DNA of 64,000 nt from NCBI GenBank assembly GCA_025331125.1, contig JAOALB010000081.1:62001-126000 (forward strand). The letters are read 5' to 3'. Position 1 is the stretch's first letter, and the number at the start of each line of letters is the position of its first letter. Below, piece after piece: positions 1-11,248 of this stretch. The DNA is from Mycogone perniciosa. Its lineage: Eukaryota; Ascomycota; Sordariomycetes; Hypocreales; Hypocreaceae. The translations under genes and the position numbers were made by a program. Below the pieces are notes generated by a model, which saw nothing but the letters and a program-made list of their open reading frames with translations, was not told the origin of the DNA and searched no databases.

Positions 1-803
1 GATGGTAGATCGCTTAGCCGAGGACGGGTTGGATGGCAATGTGGGCGGATTTCGACGCGAGTGCTGGTGAAGATGATGGGTTCGGGCTGGGATAGGGGGC
101 ATTTCGGGTGCCGAGTGGTGTTCCATGGCTGCTGGTGCCAGCAACGGCGACGACCGCAAACGGCTCTGCGGGCGTGTCTCTGCAGGAAGAGCCACCGCAG
201 CTAACAGCACACTACTGCTACACACCCGTGTGTGAGAGCGTGTGTCTAATGTCGTGTCTTGCTTTGATAACTTGGTGGTTGACGGTCCACTGGCCGTCAT
301 GCAAGGTGGGATTGGCGCGTCGCAAGCAAGACCTTTTGCAGCAGCAGCCTTTGCAGGAGGCGCTGCATGAGTCCCCGCGCGCACAGCGTTGGGACCCGAC
401 GATCTGACCAATGCGGGTAGATTAGGGCGTCAATAGAATGGCTTCTGGCGGGCTGGCGCGCGGAGGCTGGGTCTGGAGCTGGCTGCAGTCGATATGCGGG
501 CTCGCAGGAGACGAGACCGAGACAGGAGGTGGAGTTGTGTCGATGTTCGCATTGGCCTTTTTTTGCGCAGCGCGCGCCTCTCACGCCGTAGCCCTTGGTA
601 GCAGTGCGTAGTAGGCCTCGTAGTACGGGAGATTGTCTCGACTGATTCAGTCAGCAAGAGGGAGGCTCCGAAAGTCTTGTCTGAGACGGGTGTTCAACTG
701 TGTCCTAGACTCTGCTCCTCGTAGCAGCACTAAGAATTAGAGCCAGCGCTATTACTCCGTCGTAGGCGCAAGACGCGGGAGAGGAGCAGGCAGGCTGACC
801 CAG

Positions 804-820
804 CAGTCAGTCAGTCAGTA
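804..820. repeat. AGTC tetranucleotide microsatellite
   Basis: About four tandem copies of AGTC in the left-hand intergenic region. Confidence 0.8.
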
Positions 821-1353
821 ATGGGCAAAAAGAGTGAGTTGCCTGCGTGGTGGTGGACACAAAAGGAGATTTGATGAGGCTAGTCTTGTGACGCCGCGCC
901 CCTTTCGACCGCCAACAGGAACAGGACAAGGACAAGGATAGCGGTCCAGCAATACGGAATTGATTGCTGCAGCAGCGTGCAGCACAATATAGAGCGGGTC
1001 ACCCCGTCGATCCAGCCTTGGCCTGCTGCAGGACCATTAACGCAAGGCGAAAGGATTTATATTGGCGATGGATCCGCGAATCCGAATAGGAAGAGTTTCT
1101 GTCGTTTTGATTTGGTGGCGCCACTCGGCAGGGATCAGGGGCCTGAGGAGGCCTACCGGCTGCATGTTGACCCCATTCCGATGGATCCATTATCCCCCAT
1201 TGCCCCCAATTATCCCCTGTAATCCACTGTAAGTGCAATTAATATTCCGCTGTGTGAAATCCTCACAAGAACATGCCTTGTAGTACTCCGTACCGTAACA
1301 ATGCATCGACAGATCAGATCTCTATGACGTTTCATATGAGCAGAGGCTGTGGT

Positions 1354-1377
1354 AGATTCGGATTCGGATTCGGATTA
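1354..1377. repeat. TTCGGA hexanucleotide repeat
   Basis: Between three and four tandem copies of a TTCGGA unit, intergenic. Confidence 0.8.
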
Positions 1378-1986
1378 AGACTCAGATCTTGGGGAAGGGA
1401 GCTTGCTCTCTCGCAGAGTGCGTTCTTTGACATTCACTCATATCCATCCATGAGTGACTGATTTTAGCCCCATTCGGGCGCCCGGGACCAACGTCCAACC
1501 GCTTCCAAATCCCGAGCAAGAGTCCACAATCATTATTACCTAGGGACCAATAATACTATTGTTAGTACTCCGTAGTAGTACGGGTATTCCTATTTTTTCA
1601 GAAATTTTCCAACGGCAGCGTTATCAGTAATAATTGACTTGTCGGCTATGCCGACTTCTTTTCCTATAACCTCAACAGACTATTACTGCCGCTCTAGACA
1701 ATATACGTCATCATCATTCCACTACCTAGTGTGAGTCTATGTGTTAATAGTTTGAGGGAAACTTTAATACTAGTAGTAAGCCCAAAGTGCCAGAATTGTT
1801 TTATCAGATTAACCCCCAGGTTCTAGAGTAGGTGGCGCCATCCGTTTCAAGCCCTTAATGGCCTCGTTAGTCAACCCTTTTCAGGCTCTCATTACACGTT
1901 TCAGGTCATGTTGACATCATCGTGGAAGCGACAGTAGTATTACTCAAGCATACACTCGTATATTTAGGCTGAACAGTATACAAAGA

Positions 1987-2004
1987 GTACGGAGTACTCC
2001 GTAC
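1987..2004. repeat. 18-bp perfect palindrome GTACGGAGTACTCCGTAC
   Basis: The sequence equals its own reverse complement over 18 bp. It is the longest perfect member of a family of TACTCCGTA/TACGGAGTA sites scattered through the intergenic DNA of this window. It lies just past the 3' end of the F-box/ankyrin gene. Function unknown. Confidence 0.9.
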
Positions 2005-2055
2005 GCACAGAAGAAATTCCCTAGAACTTAATGTCTGCACAGCCCATATCGAAAC

Positions 2056-3875
2056 TCATACCACCAGAGGAGTCCACTTCTTCTTTCGTCCTCCCATCTT
2101 CCCCTGCTTCTCAGTCCTTGTTGAGGTCGCCAATTCAGGATGGGTGACTTCGGTTGTCTCATGCGACTCTTTGCTCCAACATTGGTCTGACTTCGACTCT
2201 GAAGACGTTTTCATCTTGGTACTAGGTTTAGGGGGTGGTAGACTCGGATAAGATTCTTTGACTACCCAAGTCGGGGCTTTCGCATCTGTCTTATCCGGAT
2301 AGACAGATCTCAAAGGTGGTGGTGTCTCGTCTCCCCAGCCCTCAATGTGTCGAGGACGGTAGGTTGAGAATAAGCCGTCGACATGATGCTCACTATTCCA
2401 CATGTTAGCAGGTCTTGGCAGGGGGGAGTCAGGGCCAGTCTCAGCTACTTACGCCCACGTCACTTTGGTTATCGCAACACTATCATCAAGAGTCAGCCCT
2501 TCAAGGCCGGATTCGTGTAAGAGTTGGGTTTCATTGTATGGTTGAAACATTTCGCGGATTCCCCCAAACCCGTGCTTTTCTCCCATTGTCCGCGCGGTTT
2601 CCCCCCGGAGGGTGACTGCGTCAGGCGATGCTCCAGCACTCGCGAGATGATGAAGAGTGTCCACAATCTCGGCTTCCAGGTCCGGGGCGTCCTGTCCCAA
2701 CGCCTCGTGGAGTGGTGTCCGCCCTAAAGAGTCGGTGGCGTTGGCGTCTGCACCACGCTTCACCAGTCTAACCACTAGATCTGGCAGGGCAAAACGGCAA
2801 GCAATATGAAGAGCCGTGCTCTTCTGGGAATACGCAATGATTACGTTAACCTTGCGGCCCCTTCCGCGAATGCGATTCAACAGCATAGATGCAATTTTTC
2901 CATGGCCTTGAGCCATGGCTGCGAAGGGAGCTAAGTATCCTTCCTCATCGGTCAGTTTGGGATTGGCTCCTTTTCGAAGCAACAAAGCGACAACATCTTT
3001 GTTGCCACTGGCTGCTGCAATATGGAGAACTCTCTGACCACAATGAGCGCAGTCTAAGGACCGCCAACACTTTGGTCCGCAGGCGTGAATCCGAGAGGTT
3101 GCCGCGGGAAGGTTTGGGTCCGCCCCGAAATGGAGCAGTGCATCCACAGTTTGGACAACTCTAGCATCCCATAGTACTATTTCAGAATCTTGCTTATCAT
3201 TCAGCCAAGAAAGTGTTTTGAACTTGCGCCAGGGCTGCCGCCGCATTACGGCGAGGTGGATGGCTGCAAACCCGAAGTTGCTATGCGTGTTGGGATCGGC
3301 TCCTCTAGTCAGGAGGTATGTAGCGGTCCTGGGCAGAGCATAGCTGCATGCTATACGAAGGACTCCATCTAGACTTCCGCAAACGTCTTCTTTGGGCCGT
3401 GCTACGGCCAGATAGAGGGGCGTAAGGTCTGGGTAGTCGAACTCGCATTCGTAAATATCGGTTCCATGCTTGACAAGTTGTGCGGCAACTTTTGGAGCAT
3501 CCTGAAGAATGGCGTAGTGGAGGTATGTGACATGTTTCATGACAGGGATGAATCTGCAATCAGCGTAAGCGGAATACATTTGAAGGGAGGTTCGCCTCCT
3601 TACCCTCTCAGATGAGAGGCATGCTCACGAGAGACGAGCCATTGCATCAGGTTTTGCGAGTCGTGCTTAACGGCATGCGTGAATACCTGCGAGACAGCCG
3701 ACTTAATAGGAAGAGTCTGGCATCGCTTCTGGAAGGCAAGGGTGAAGAGTTGGTCGGAGAGAGTCCAGTACAAGGGGCGGTTGCAGCGAATGAGTGAACT
3801 CAGGTCTCGGCGTGAATTCAGATAGCCCACGATTTTGAGCATGAGCTCTGGAGGGAGGTCAAGGAAATTGGCCAT
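2056..3875 (-). CDS. F-box and ankyrin-repeat protein
   Basis: Three exons: 3604-3875, 2453-3553 and 2056-2392, giving 569 aa. The 50-nt first intron (3554-3603) has a GTAAGG donor. The 60-nt second intron (2393-2452) has a GTAAGT donor and a GCTAAC branch site, and both junctions keep phase. Residues about 4-40 form an F-box starting LDLPPELMLKIVGYL. Residues 95-430 hold ankyrin units, for example RVLHIAAASGNKDVVALLL and STALHIACRFALPDLVVRL. The last exon adds a charged, Lys-rich tail with no recognised domain. F-box/ankyrin proteins are expected to be substrate receptors of SCF ubiquitin ligases; the substrate is unknown. The F-box and ankyrin parts look like separate frames until the first intron is removed. 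Confidence 0.85.
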
Positions 3876-4329
3876 GTTGGGCCGGACTCGATGCTAGATG
3901 AAGATGCAAGCTGAAAGGACGGTTGCGACAGAGGAAGAAAAGAGGTCAAAGAATGGGAATATGCTTTTGGTTGCAATGCATTATGTTTCTGTCGAAGGTG
4001 AAAGCCAGATTTGAGATGTTGTCAGAGGTTGAGTTTGCGTGGGCAAAAGAGTGTTCGGTTGAGTTTAGGTTTGACAGCTGTCGTGCGCCCCTGAAGAGTG
4101 AAGCGGGTGTGACGCAGACTCTGAACACGTGAATCCCTCTAGTGAAAAGGTGAAGAAGAATCTCTAATTTTCCGCCATCTCATTTTCACTTTAAAGTTCA
4201 TTGTCAATCCCAAAACAACCATCAGGTGGTGTCTAATAGGCGACGTGAAGGGGGTAAGATGGGCCACAAAACCCCAGATATTGAGGTTCAGGGGCTGGTC
4301 CAAGTTACTTTCTCAGCTTCCATCTTCTA
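3876..4329. other. Intergenic, nothing recognised
   Basis: About 450 bp between the start of the F-box/ankyrin gene and the 3' end of the permease relic. It presumably holds the F-box gene promoter. No RNA gene or repeat seen. Confidence 0.5.
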
Positions 4330-5010
4330 TAACCTAAAATCCATGAAGAGCGAAGACTGTGAGAATATTATGTCATTTTCTATTTGACCATGCCTGGCAA
4401 TGTACACCTCTCCCACCAAGACACAAAGGCTCACAATCACGGTATTGGAAATCGTGTAAAGGTTGATTCACGCGAATTCAAGGCTTCGCACGTACATATG
4501 TTTTCGGGCAAGAATATCTCGCCAAAGCATCCCTGCAAGCGACGCGCTGAAAGCCGTGCTGAAGGCGCCGTAGTTGACGCCGATGGCCATGCTATAAACT
4601 GTCGCCCAGGATATCTGATCGTCCTTGATGGGAATGTTATTCCTTTCATAAGTGGCTTACCATAATTGGATAACGCGGCAGAGGAGAATGGTAGAGCCAA
4701 TGTTTGTTCAGCAAACTGGTAACACAACAAGTCAGTTGATCATGATCCAGTGTTCCTATTCGCGGGGAAACCACGTACGTTGCAAAGAACAACAACCGAC
4801 AGGAAACCCATCCATCCAATGGCTCCAGAACACAGGCGTGTCATGTAGGACAGGAAGGTCGTGCCAGAAAGGATAATAGGATCACTGCCAATGAAACTCC
4901 CTAAGACGAAGAAGAAGGCATACAGAAAGAAGAAGAGCTTGTGGCCGACCTTGCCACCCCTTTGAAGCACCTTGAACGCCAGATACCTAATGAGACCAGA
5001 TGCATCTTGG
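4330..5010 (-). pseudogene. Decayed anion-permease (ArsB/CitM-like) relic
   Basis: Minus-strand translation between about 5005 and 4330 gives hydrophobic segments that read as one membrane transporter, but in broken frames. One block (about 5000-4790) contains ASGLIRYLAFKVLQ and GSFIGSDPIILSGTTFLSYM. Another (about 4625-4490) contains NYGAFSTAFSASLAGMLWRD. A last one contains VIVSLCVLVGEVYIARHG. An in-frame TGA follows LEFA, where an arginine is expected, and the middle part changes frame with no good intron to explain it. The pattern resembles fungal citrate-transporter/arsenite-permease-like proteins, recalled rather than searched. The N-terminal half is missing. Confidence 0.5.
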
Positions 5011-6199
5011 CAGATTTGTTAAAGGCCGTCGGTCTGAAGAAGTTGGAAAAAGCAAAGCTCTGTTCGCCAAGTGAGATTTCTATTCCTTCAGCTGGGGTAC
5101 ATTGCCTTGTTCTTCTCTACCCTGCAGCTTTCAAGAATTTCTGGCAATAATACCATGTTCTATGTAATTCATTGCATGGTGGAAGAAGAAGAAGAAAGCG
5201 TTGGCTATAAATGGACTGGTTCGAGATGGAGCAATAACAACTCGTTTTTTTCCCGCGAAAACGAGACCTTGGCATTGATAAAATGCAATTCACGTGCCCC
5301 CTTTCTAGAGATGGATTGGCGAAAGAGCCGACATACTGTGAAAATAATCGGTAAAGTTCGACTTGCTGCGTCATTAGGTCGGGATGTCGATCACTGGCAG
5401 TTTTGGGAGACTTCTTTTTCGCCTCTCAAGCCTCTCAAGCCTTCTCTCAACCCACTTCTCTCACCTCCCGTCCCCATTGACTCGCCCTTTCAGAGGTGGA
5501 AGAGGGTGAGTGTCACTGCGTATCCTTCGTATTTGACAATTGTTTCTTTGAGGAATGGCCACTCCGTACTCCGTAGGTGGTGCAGACCTCCTTATCCTCC
5601 TCCTTGATCTCGTGCATCTTCGTCGCCTTCCACAAAGCTTCCAGAAGGGTGTGCCGACTCGTAATATTTTATTTTGGTACAACTGCAGCCTAGTGGAGCT
5701 TAAGGACAGCCACAAGGATTGAGGCTCCTTGGATCATCGTTCTGGTCTGGCCTATCAACAACCGCCACCTCGGATTTTGAGTTGTGATACCCTTGAACAA
5801 GGCTGTGTGTACTTCGTAGTATTACTGCAATTTGCACGAAATCATGTTGCCTGATCACACTTGTGGCTGCGGCGCCGACCGATGGATTATGGCGTCGTCC
5901 TTCCCAGATCCAAACATCCCACGATATCGTTAAAAGGAAATCTGATTTATCAGAGGTTTGGGTCATAATGATGTGGATGCCTAGGATGCATTGTTCCAGG
6001 TTCCATTGATACATACTTCCAGCCCTACAGAACCCACCATCCAATTATGTAGCACCTGCGACCTCTAAACTGCTCTCCCCGCAGTGGACGCAAGGGACTG
6101 ATGCCAGCGCTGTCTGAGCAATCTTGTTTCTGAAAAAGCCAACTCATCATCATCGTCTCTCCCTGCTCTGAGCAACGCCACACACTCCACTGGTGATGG
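5011..6199. other. Intergenic between two gene relics
   Basis: No supported gene. A 178-aa open frame on the plus strand (5071-5607) has no domain and overlaps the lost N-terminal end of the permease relic. A double ACTCCGTACTCCGTA site lies near 5561-5576 and a TACTTCGTA variant near 5810. Confidence 0.5.
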
Positions 6200-6927
6200 T
6201 TTGCAAGTCATTTGCGCCTGGCCAGTATCAGGCCAATATGGCCCTGGATCGAGGATCTTGTCAGTCCCTTTAATACTACCATTGTTCCTATCCCCATGTG
6301 TCTCAAGACCCCCGGACAAGAGTCTTGGCTTGGAGACAGATCAGGTTTTGACAGGCCCTCCACCAACAGATACTACGTACTCATAGCAACATGTGTGCTG
6401 GTTCGAAAAGCTGAATGGATAAAAATGCGTGCTTGGCCACTGAGCTACTGCTCCCTGATGTTGCAGCCCTGCATGCTATCGTCCTGGAAGCGCTGCATCA
6501 TGAAGATAAGGAAGATAGCCTTCCAGCCGCGAAGAAGCTTAGGGACTAACCGCTTGGTATTGTGCATATTAGGAGCTGTTGATATGGACGTGTATGGCGC
6601 ATTTCAGCTCTGCTCAATAGGCATCTTAGTCGTGCCAATAAGCGTCAGGCTGTCTAAGACGTACTTTTATGTGCCTGGTCGCAACACCGTCTTCTTATGG
6701 GCCGGGCTCATTCTTGCTGGTGAGCACTTACGATGTCTCAATTAACTTAGCAATGAATCAACCGACTGACTCTTCCCTTACATACAGGGCTCCTCAGCGT
6801 AACTGTTGAACTCTACCGAATCAACACTTTCACTTGCGCTCAAGATAGGAAGGGCAACTTAATCTCAAGCGATCCACCAGATCAAGTGATCAGGGACAAA
6901 CAGACTCTGGAAGCAGACGAAAAGTAG
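6200..6927 (+). pseudogene. Frameshifted fungal multi-TM protein relic
   Basis: Frame 1 reads up to EWIK (about 6424). The continuation NACLATELLLPDVAALHAIV then lies in another frame, a shift that coincides with a run of five A (6421-6425). The first frame resumes with AVDMDVYGAFQLCSIGIL and FYVPGRNTVFLWAGLILAG. A normal intron (about 6720-6786, GTGAGC donor, CAG acceptor) then joins in phase to LLSVTVELYRINTFTCAQD and a stop near 6925. The pieces look like one hydrophobic protein of a fungal family with no known function. The frameshift and lack of a clear start argue for a pseudogene. A sequencing error in the A run is the main alternative. Confidence 0.45.
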
Positions 6928-7731
6928 CCAATATGTTCATCGCCTTTGGCAATTCTCTCGGCACTGCGGTACAAGACTAGTTCGATGATTCTGAGCTCAA
7001 GCGTGGCAGAGAAGTCGACTTCCCCAAGATCCCTATCGCTATTGTGTTCTTAATATCATAACGCTTTGCAGGTTCACTATTCCGAGCCAGCAGTACCTAT
7101 AGTTGCCATCAGCGGATCACCACCTAGTTTGAAGGACCAGAATGGTGAATATGCTTCCTCTTCTGCACCAACTACAACCCACCCGACCATCTCTTCTTCC
7201 CCTGAACGCGTTACACCACGAGCGGCCACCTCTCTGCCCCCTTCGCCGCAATGCTGAAATGTTCTGTTTACCATGCACGAAATAAGCATTTCTAGTCTTT
7301 TCATATCTTGCATTGTAGCGATTTTTAATAGACTGCATCAATAGACAGGATCGGCGGTTTTTATTTATTCTGCGATAACGGAGCGCCTTGCGACGCTGAG
7401 TGGCTAAACACAAACAACTGTGAAGATGGCTTCAGGCTACGAAGTATCGCCACTCGCTCTTAGACTTGTCGATCCCGCCCATCGACGTCATAACATAAAC
7501 CACCTACGCACGACAAAAAAACCTGCTGTTACGAAGTACACATCAATAAGACAGGATTTATGATTATTCCGAAAATAACTTGAGTTGATTGATATCTCAT
7601 TAATACTATTTTCCACTTTATGCTCACTTCCTATCTCCAAGGTCCACCCTACAATAATCGATTTACACCACAACCACCACTCGAAACACCAACAATATCA
7701 TCACATCTCCTATATCCAGAGAGCATTCAAA
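6928..7731. other. Intergenic, nothing firm
   Basis: Lies between the multi-TM relic and the hydroxylase gene. Short hydrophobic or serine-rich frames near 7066-7257 might be the far end of the relic, but no frame is convincing. The last 100 bp, rich in CA and CT, are probably the 5' leader of the next gene. Confidence 0.4.
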
Positions 7732-8742
7732 ATGGACCTCCTACTCTCCATCCCCGTCGTCTCGTACCTCATCTCCCCTTCCCTCACATCTTCCTGGTCA
7801 ACCTCCCTCAACATCCTCTTCTTCTACATGACCTGGTCCACCCTCGTCCTCTCACACCCGCCTCTCACAGTACACATTGTCGGCATTCTCGCCATCTGCA
7901 TCATCTTCTTCCTCATACCCTCTCTCTTCACACTACTCTTCGACCTCTCTCTCCCCAGTCTCGCCGAAGGTATCAAACACGGTGGTCGAAGTGCTTTACC
8001 CCCACGGGATGCCCGCGCTTTAACGAAACTCCTGGTTCTGGTGTTGTTTAACATTATTTCCATGACGGCAACAGAAGGGCTGTTGAGTTTTGCGTTTGGA
8101 TATGTGTTTAAGACGCCAGAGTTTAAGACGAGTACGACGCTGCCGCTCCCGTGGCAGATGCTCAAACACATGCTCATCCTGCTCGCCTCACGCGAGACTC
8201 TCAACTACTACATCCATCGCTTCATCCTCCACGGCAAATCGTATACATCAACGTACCACAACACCTTTGCGCATTCAAAAACCAGCGCTCCATTCAGCCT
8301 CCAGCTCATGGCTGACCATCCTCTCCCTCTCCTCCTCCACCGCCTCCTCCCTTGCTATCTCCCATCCATACTCGTCCGCCCCCACCTCCTCACGTACTTT
8401 CTCCTCGTCACTCTTTGCACCGTGGAGGAAACGCTAGCTATGTCTGGTTACACCGTCGTCCCGGGTATCATCATGAGCGGCATCGCCCAGCGTGCGGCGA
8501 TTCATTATGCAGGGCGGGGAGCTTCTAATTTTGGATCTTGGGGGATTCTCGACTGGATGCTTAGAACGGGTCGTGGGAGGGGCGTGCTTGAGGATGTGAA
8601 GAGCGAGGCAGATAAGCATCATTTGGAGGAATGGTCTGTTGAGAAAGCAGATCAGGGTGTTGGGATTGTGCAAGATGGTGTGGATGCGTTGAAGGAAGGC
8701 ATGAGGATTCGGAGTAGTAATATGGAAGGAAATAAGCGATAG
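7732..8742 (+). CDS. Sterol-desaturase/fatty-acid-hydroxylase family protein
   Basis: Single exon, 336 aa. The ATG at 7732 has a good context (CAAAATGGA) and starts a hydrophobic N-terminus, MDLLLSIPVVSYLISPS. At least four membrane segments precede the histidine region: HRFILH, HNTFAH and DHPLPLLLH around residues 163-205, then IHYAGRGASNFGSWGILDWM near 255-275. This layout matches the di-iron membrane hydroxylase superfamily, which acts on sterols or sphingolipids in the ER. The last box lacks the usual His-X-X-His-His before the NFG motif, so activity is uncertain and the substrate cannot be predicted. It converges with the Iml2 gene, 236 bp away. Confidence 0.85.
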   Translation: MDLLLSIPVVSYLISPSLTSSWSTSLNILFFYMTWSTLVLSHPPLTVHIVGILAICIIFFLIPSLFTLLFDLSLPSLAEGIKHGGRSALPPRDARALTKLLVLVLFNIISMTATEGLLSFAFGYVFKTPEFKTSTTLPLPWQMLKHMLILLASRETLNYYIHRFILHGKSYTSTYHNTFAHSKTSAPFSLQLMADHPLPLLLHRLLPCYLPSILVRPHLLTYFLLVTLCTVEETLAMSGYTVVPGIIMSGIAQRAAIHYAGRGASNFGSWGILDWMLRTGRGRGVLEDVKSEADKHHLEEWSVEKADQGVGIVQDGVDALKEGMRIRSSNMEGNKR

Positions 8743-8978
8743 AGTCGTGTGATATGCCGCGGCTGGGGAGTTGTCGCCTATTTCGTAGGTAGCCAATACC
8801 ATCTGAAGATGCTCAAGATCTAAATGCCAAGTACATTGTGCCAATTGCCAATCTCCTTAGACAAAACGCCAGGACCTCTTCATGCGTATATGCCCATACA
8901 TCCAGCCTGAGATGTCAGGAACTCCAGTCAACACCAGTCCACTTTGCCCAGTAAGCATCCAGTGGTAAATCCCCCAGC

Positions 8979-11190
8979 TCAATTCCATCCCATCTTCTTC
9001 TTAAACCAACTCAGCGTCTCCAGTCCGCTCTGCGCCCTCATGCCAATCCGTGTATCCAACACAAACGCCTCCCATGCCTTGACCTTGTTAAGCTGCTCCT
9101 CGCACTCTATCATCTTGATGCGTCTATATTCTAGTATTTCTTTGTCATCCCCCTCGGGTGGTGCACAACACTCTGCCCATGCTATGGCGCCTATTTCGTA
9201 GATAGCGGATGGGACGACATAATCGTCCTTGGTAGGACCTTTGAAGATATATCTGCATCTTCCTGTTAGCTTTTGTCCCAGAGCGGCCGTGTGTAATTCT
9301 GCCAACTTACCGGTCATGCGCCAAAACGTTCTCCTGCAACATCGCCTTTGCCTCATCCAACTTGCCTAGCCCTCTCAACAGCGAGGCCATGCTAACCGCC
9401 CAAACAGCCATCTCATCCTTTTCCATTTTCATCTCCTCCACGGCTTCTTTCTTTGCCGTACACCGCTCCCACTTCAAATAACTAATCCCTTCCTCCAGTT
9501 GCTTCGTTCCCATGCGCTTCTGTCCGTTCCATATATAGGACATCTCCAGTGCGGGACTGGAGCCGATCGCATCTGCCAAGTCCACGCCCAAAGCTTTCGC
9601 TCTAGTCTCCCATTTCTGGACCTTTCGCTGCAAGAAGACCTCCAGGGGTAGCTGACGGGCCATGAGCCGCTTCTTGCCCGTAACCGTGGGAGCTTTGCGG
9701 AAGAGCTCTTCGGTCTTGGTCTTCTGCCTCCTCATCTCGTCTATATCCCCAGAGTGAAAGGCATCTCGATAGAGCTCAAGGGATGCACAGCCAGCCATGT
9801 AATAGTACATAGACGGGCTCCAGTCATTAATCTCCAAACAGCGCAGGAACGAGTCTCGCATGAGGTTCCAGTCATGAGATATCATGCCATTAAGGGATAA
9901 CTCGAAGTTGTTCAGCGCGGCGACCTGCTTCATCTTTGACTCCTTGCCCGTCTGGAGCAGCTCGATCGCTTCTGTTAGATTTCGTGCGTTGGCTTGCATT
10001 CTGGACTCCTCTACACGCCAGAGACGGGAGTCAGGGTAGCGAGATCTCATTTCCGCGAGGAGTCGTTTACACTTCTCGATCGGAGGGCCGACCGCCTCGG
10101 CATCTTCGTCGTAGTCCTTGCTGTCAGGTAGGATATCGGCAGCTCCGAGAAGTCCGTTGTAGTAAAATAGCAACATCATACCAGCCACGGCGCCGTTCAC
10201 GTTGGGATGGGTAGCCGACCTCCAGAGCAATTTGACCGCGCGGGGGCGATCACCACGGAAGCCAACAACGGAAAGAATGCGAGAGAAAGCAGGAGGGATA
10301 AGACTCAGGATGAGCAAGAGAATTCCAAAGCACATGTTTGCGCCAGAGTGGATGAACTTGTCGACGGGGTTTTCGAGTTCAACTTCCGAGTTCCATTCCA
10401 CAGAACTAGATTGCAGCGGTATAGGTGATGGCGTTCGTGAGTCATCCAGCTTCAACTGCTCCATCCTTGTATCCGGTGTCGTGGTTGTGGTCCCCGAGCC
10501 AGCCTGGTCAAGAGGCGTTTGCGCACCAGATGGGTTCTCTTTGCCATTCGTCAAGCTTTCCGAGTCGCTGCTGCTTGGCCCTCCTTGGTTGGATTCTGAC
10601 CCAGATTCACTGCCGTGAATGCTCGCGGTTGACAATGTCGTGGTAGACCGGTTAGTGGTCCCCTTGCCCAGCAATTTTGCCTCAGAAGCAACAATAGCAT
10701 CAAGCGTGATAAACGCCTTGCGCAATTTGTAGAAACTCCTCATCCCTTCCACGAGGTTCTCATGCAGTACACCAACCACGGCACCCATAAGTTGTGTCTC
10801 CGCAACAATCAGCTCATACTCGGTTCCGGGTGGATAGATCTCGCTACCCTTGCAAGAATCGCCGTGTTTCTGCGTCCGCTTGAGGTCCGACCAGGCTCTC
10901 GCCTCACAGGCGTCCAGTCTCGCTGTCGCCTCCGTCATAACCTGCTTCTCGAAGCCCAGGACGGAGCGCATGAAAAACGTGACGGCAGAGCCCATCTCGT
11001 GAAACGACGAGTCGCCTAGCTGCAGTTTCTCCCAGGCCCCGTCGATGTCGTCGTTCATGATCAGTTCCACCCACTTCATAGCATCAACGAGATTCTCCTT
11101 CTCTTTTGCGACGCAATCGCCGGGTGAACCTGCATCACTGGCATTATCAGGCTTCCCGCCTGAGCGAAACCAGCCGCCCCAGCGACTCAT
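8979..11190 (-). CDS. IML2: Iml2/TTC39-family outer-membrane TPR protein
   Basis: Two exons, 9311-11190 and 8979-9252, give 717 aa. The 58-nt intron (9253-9310) has GTAAGT, GCTAAC and CAG signals and joins in phase. The N-terminus carries WVELIMNDDIDGAWEKL, typical of this family. A Ser/Thr-rich linker covers residues about 185-260. Hydrophobic stretches follow near 285-310 (FGILLLILSLIPPAF) and 335-350, then TPR-like helices to the C-terminus. Yeast Iml2 is linked to lipid droplets and clearance of protein inclusion bodies. Length and order match the fungal family. A CTT run lies just upstream, in the presumed 5' leader. Confidence 0.9.
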
Positions 11191-11215
11191 GGTTGTCCAA
11201 GGCGAATGCTTCTTT

Positions 11216-11248
11216 GCTTCTTCTTCTTCTTCTTCTTCTTCTTCTTCT
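11216..11248. repeat. CTT trinucleotide microsatellite
   Basis: About ten CTT units, 25 bp upstream of the IML2 start codon. On the transcribed strand it is an AAG tract in the presumed 5' UTR, and it is likely to vary in length between strains. Confidence 0.9.

Larger units (their letters stand above)
1..2055. other. Intergenic, no supported gene
   Basis: Short open frames occur on both strands, but none has a recognisable domain or a convincing chain of splice sites. The stretch holds an AGTC tetranucleotide run (804-820), a TTCGGA hexanucleotide run (1354-1377), isolated TACTCCGTA sites near 1284 and 1566, and a perfect 18-bp palindrome at 1987-2004. Confidence 0.6.

Noticed and set aside
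5071..5607. 178-aa plus-strand open frame
   Set aside because: No recognisable domain, no splice partners, and it lies between two relics.
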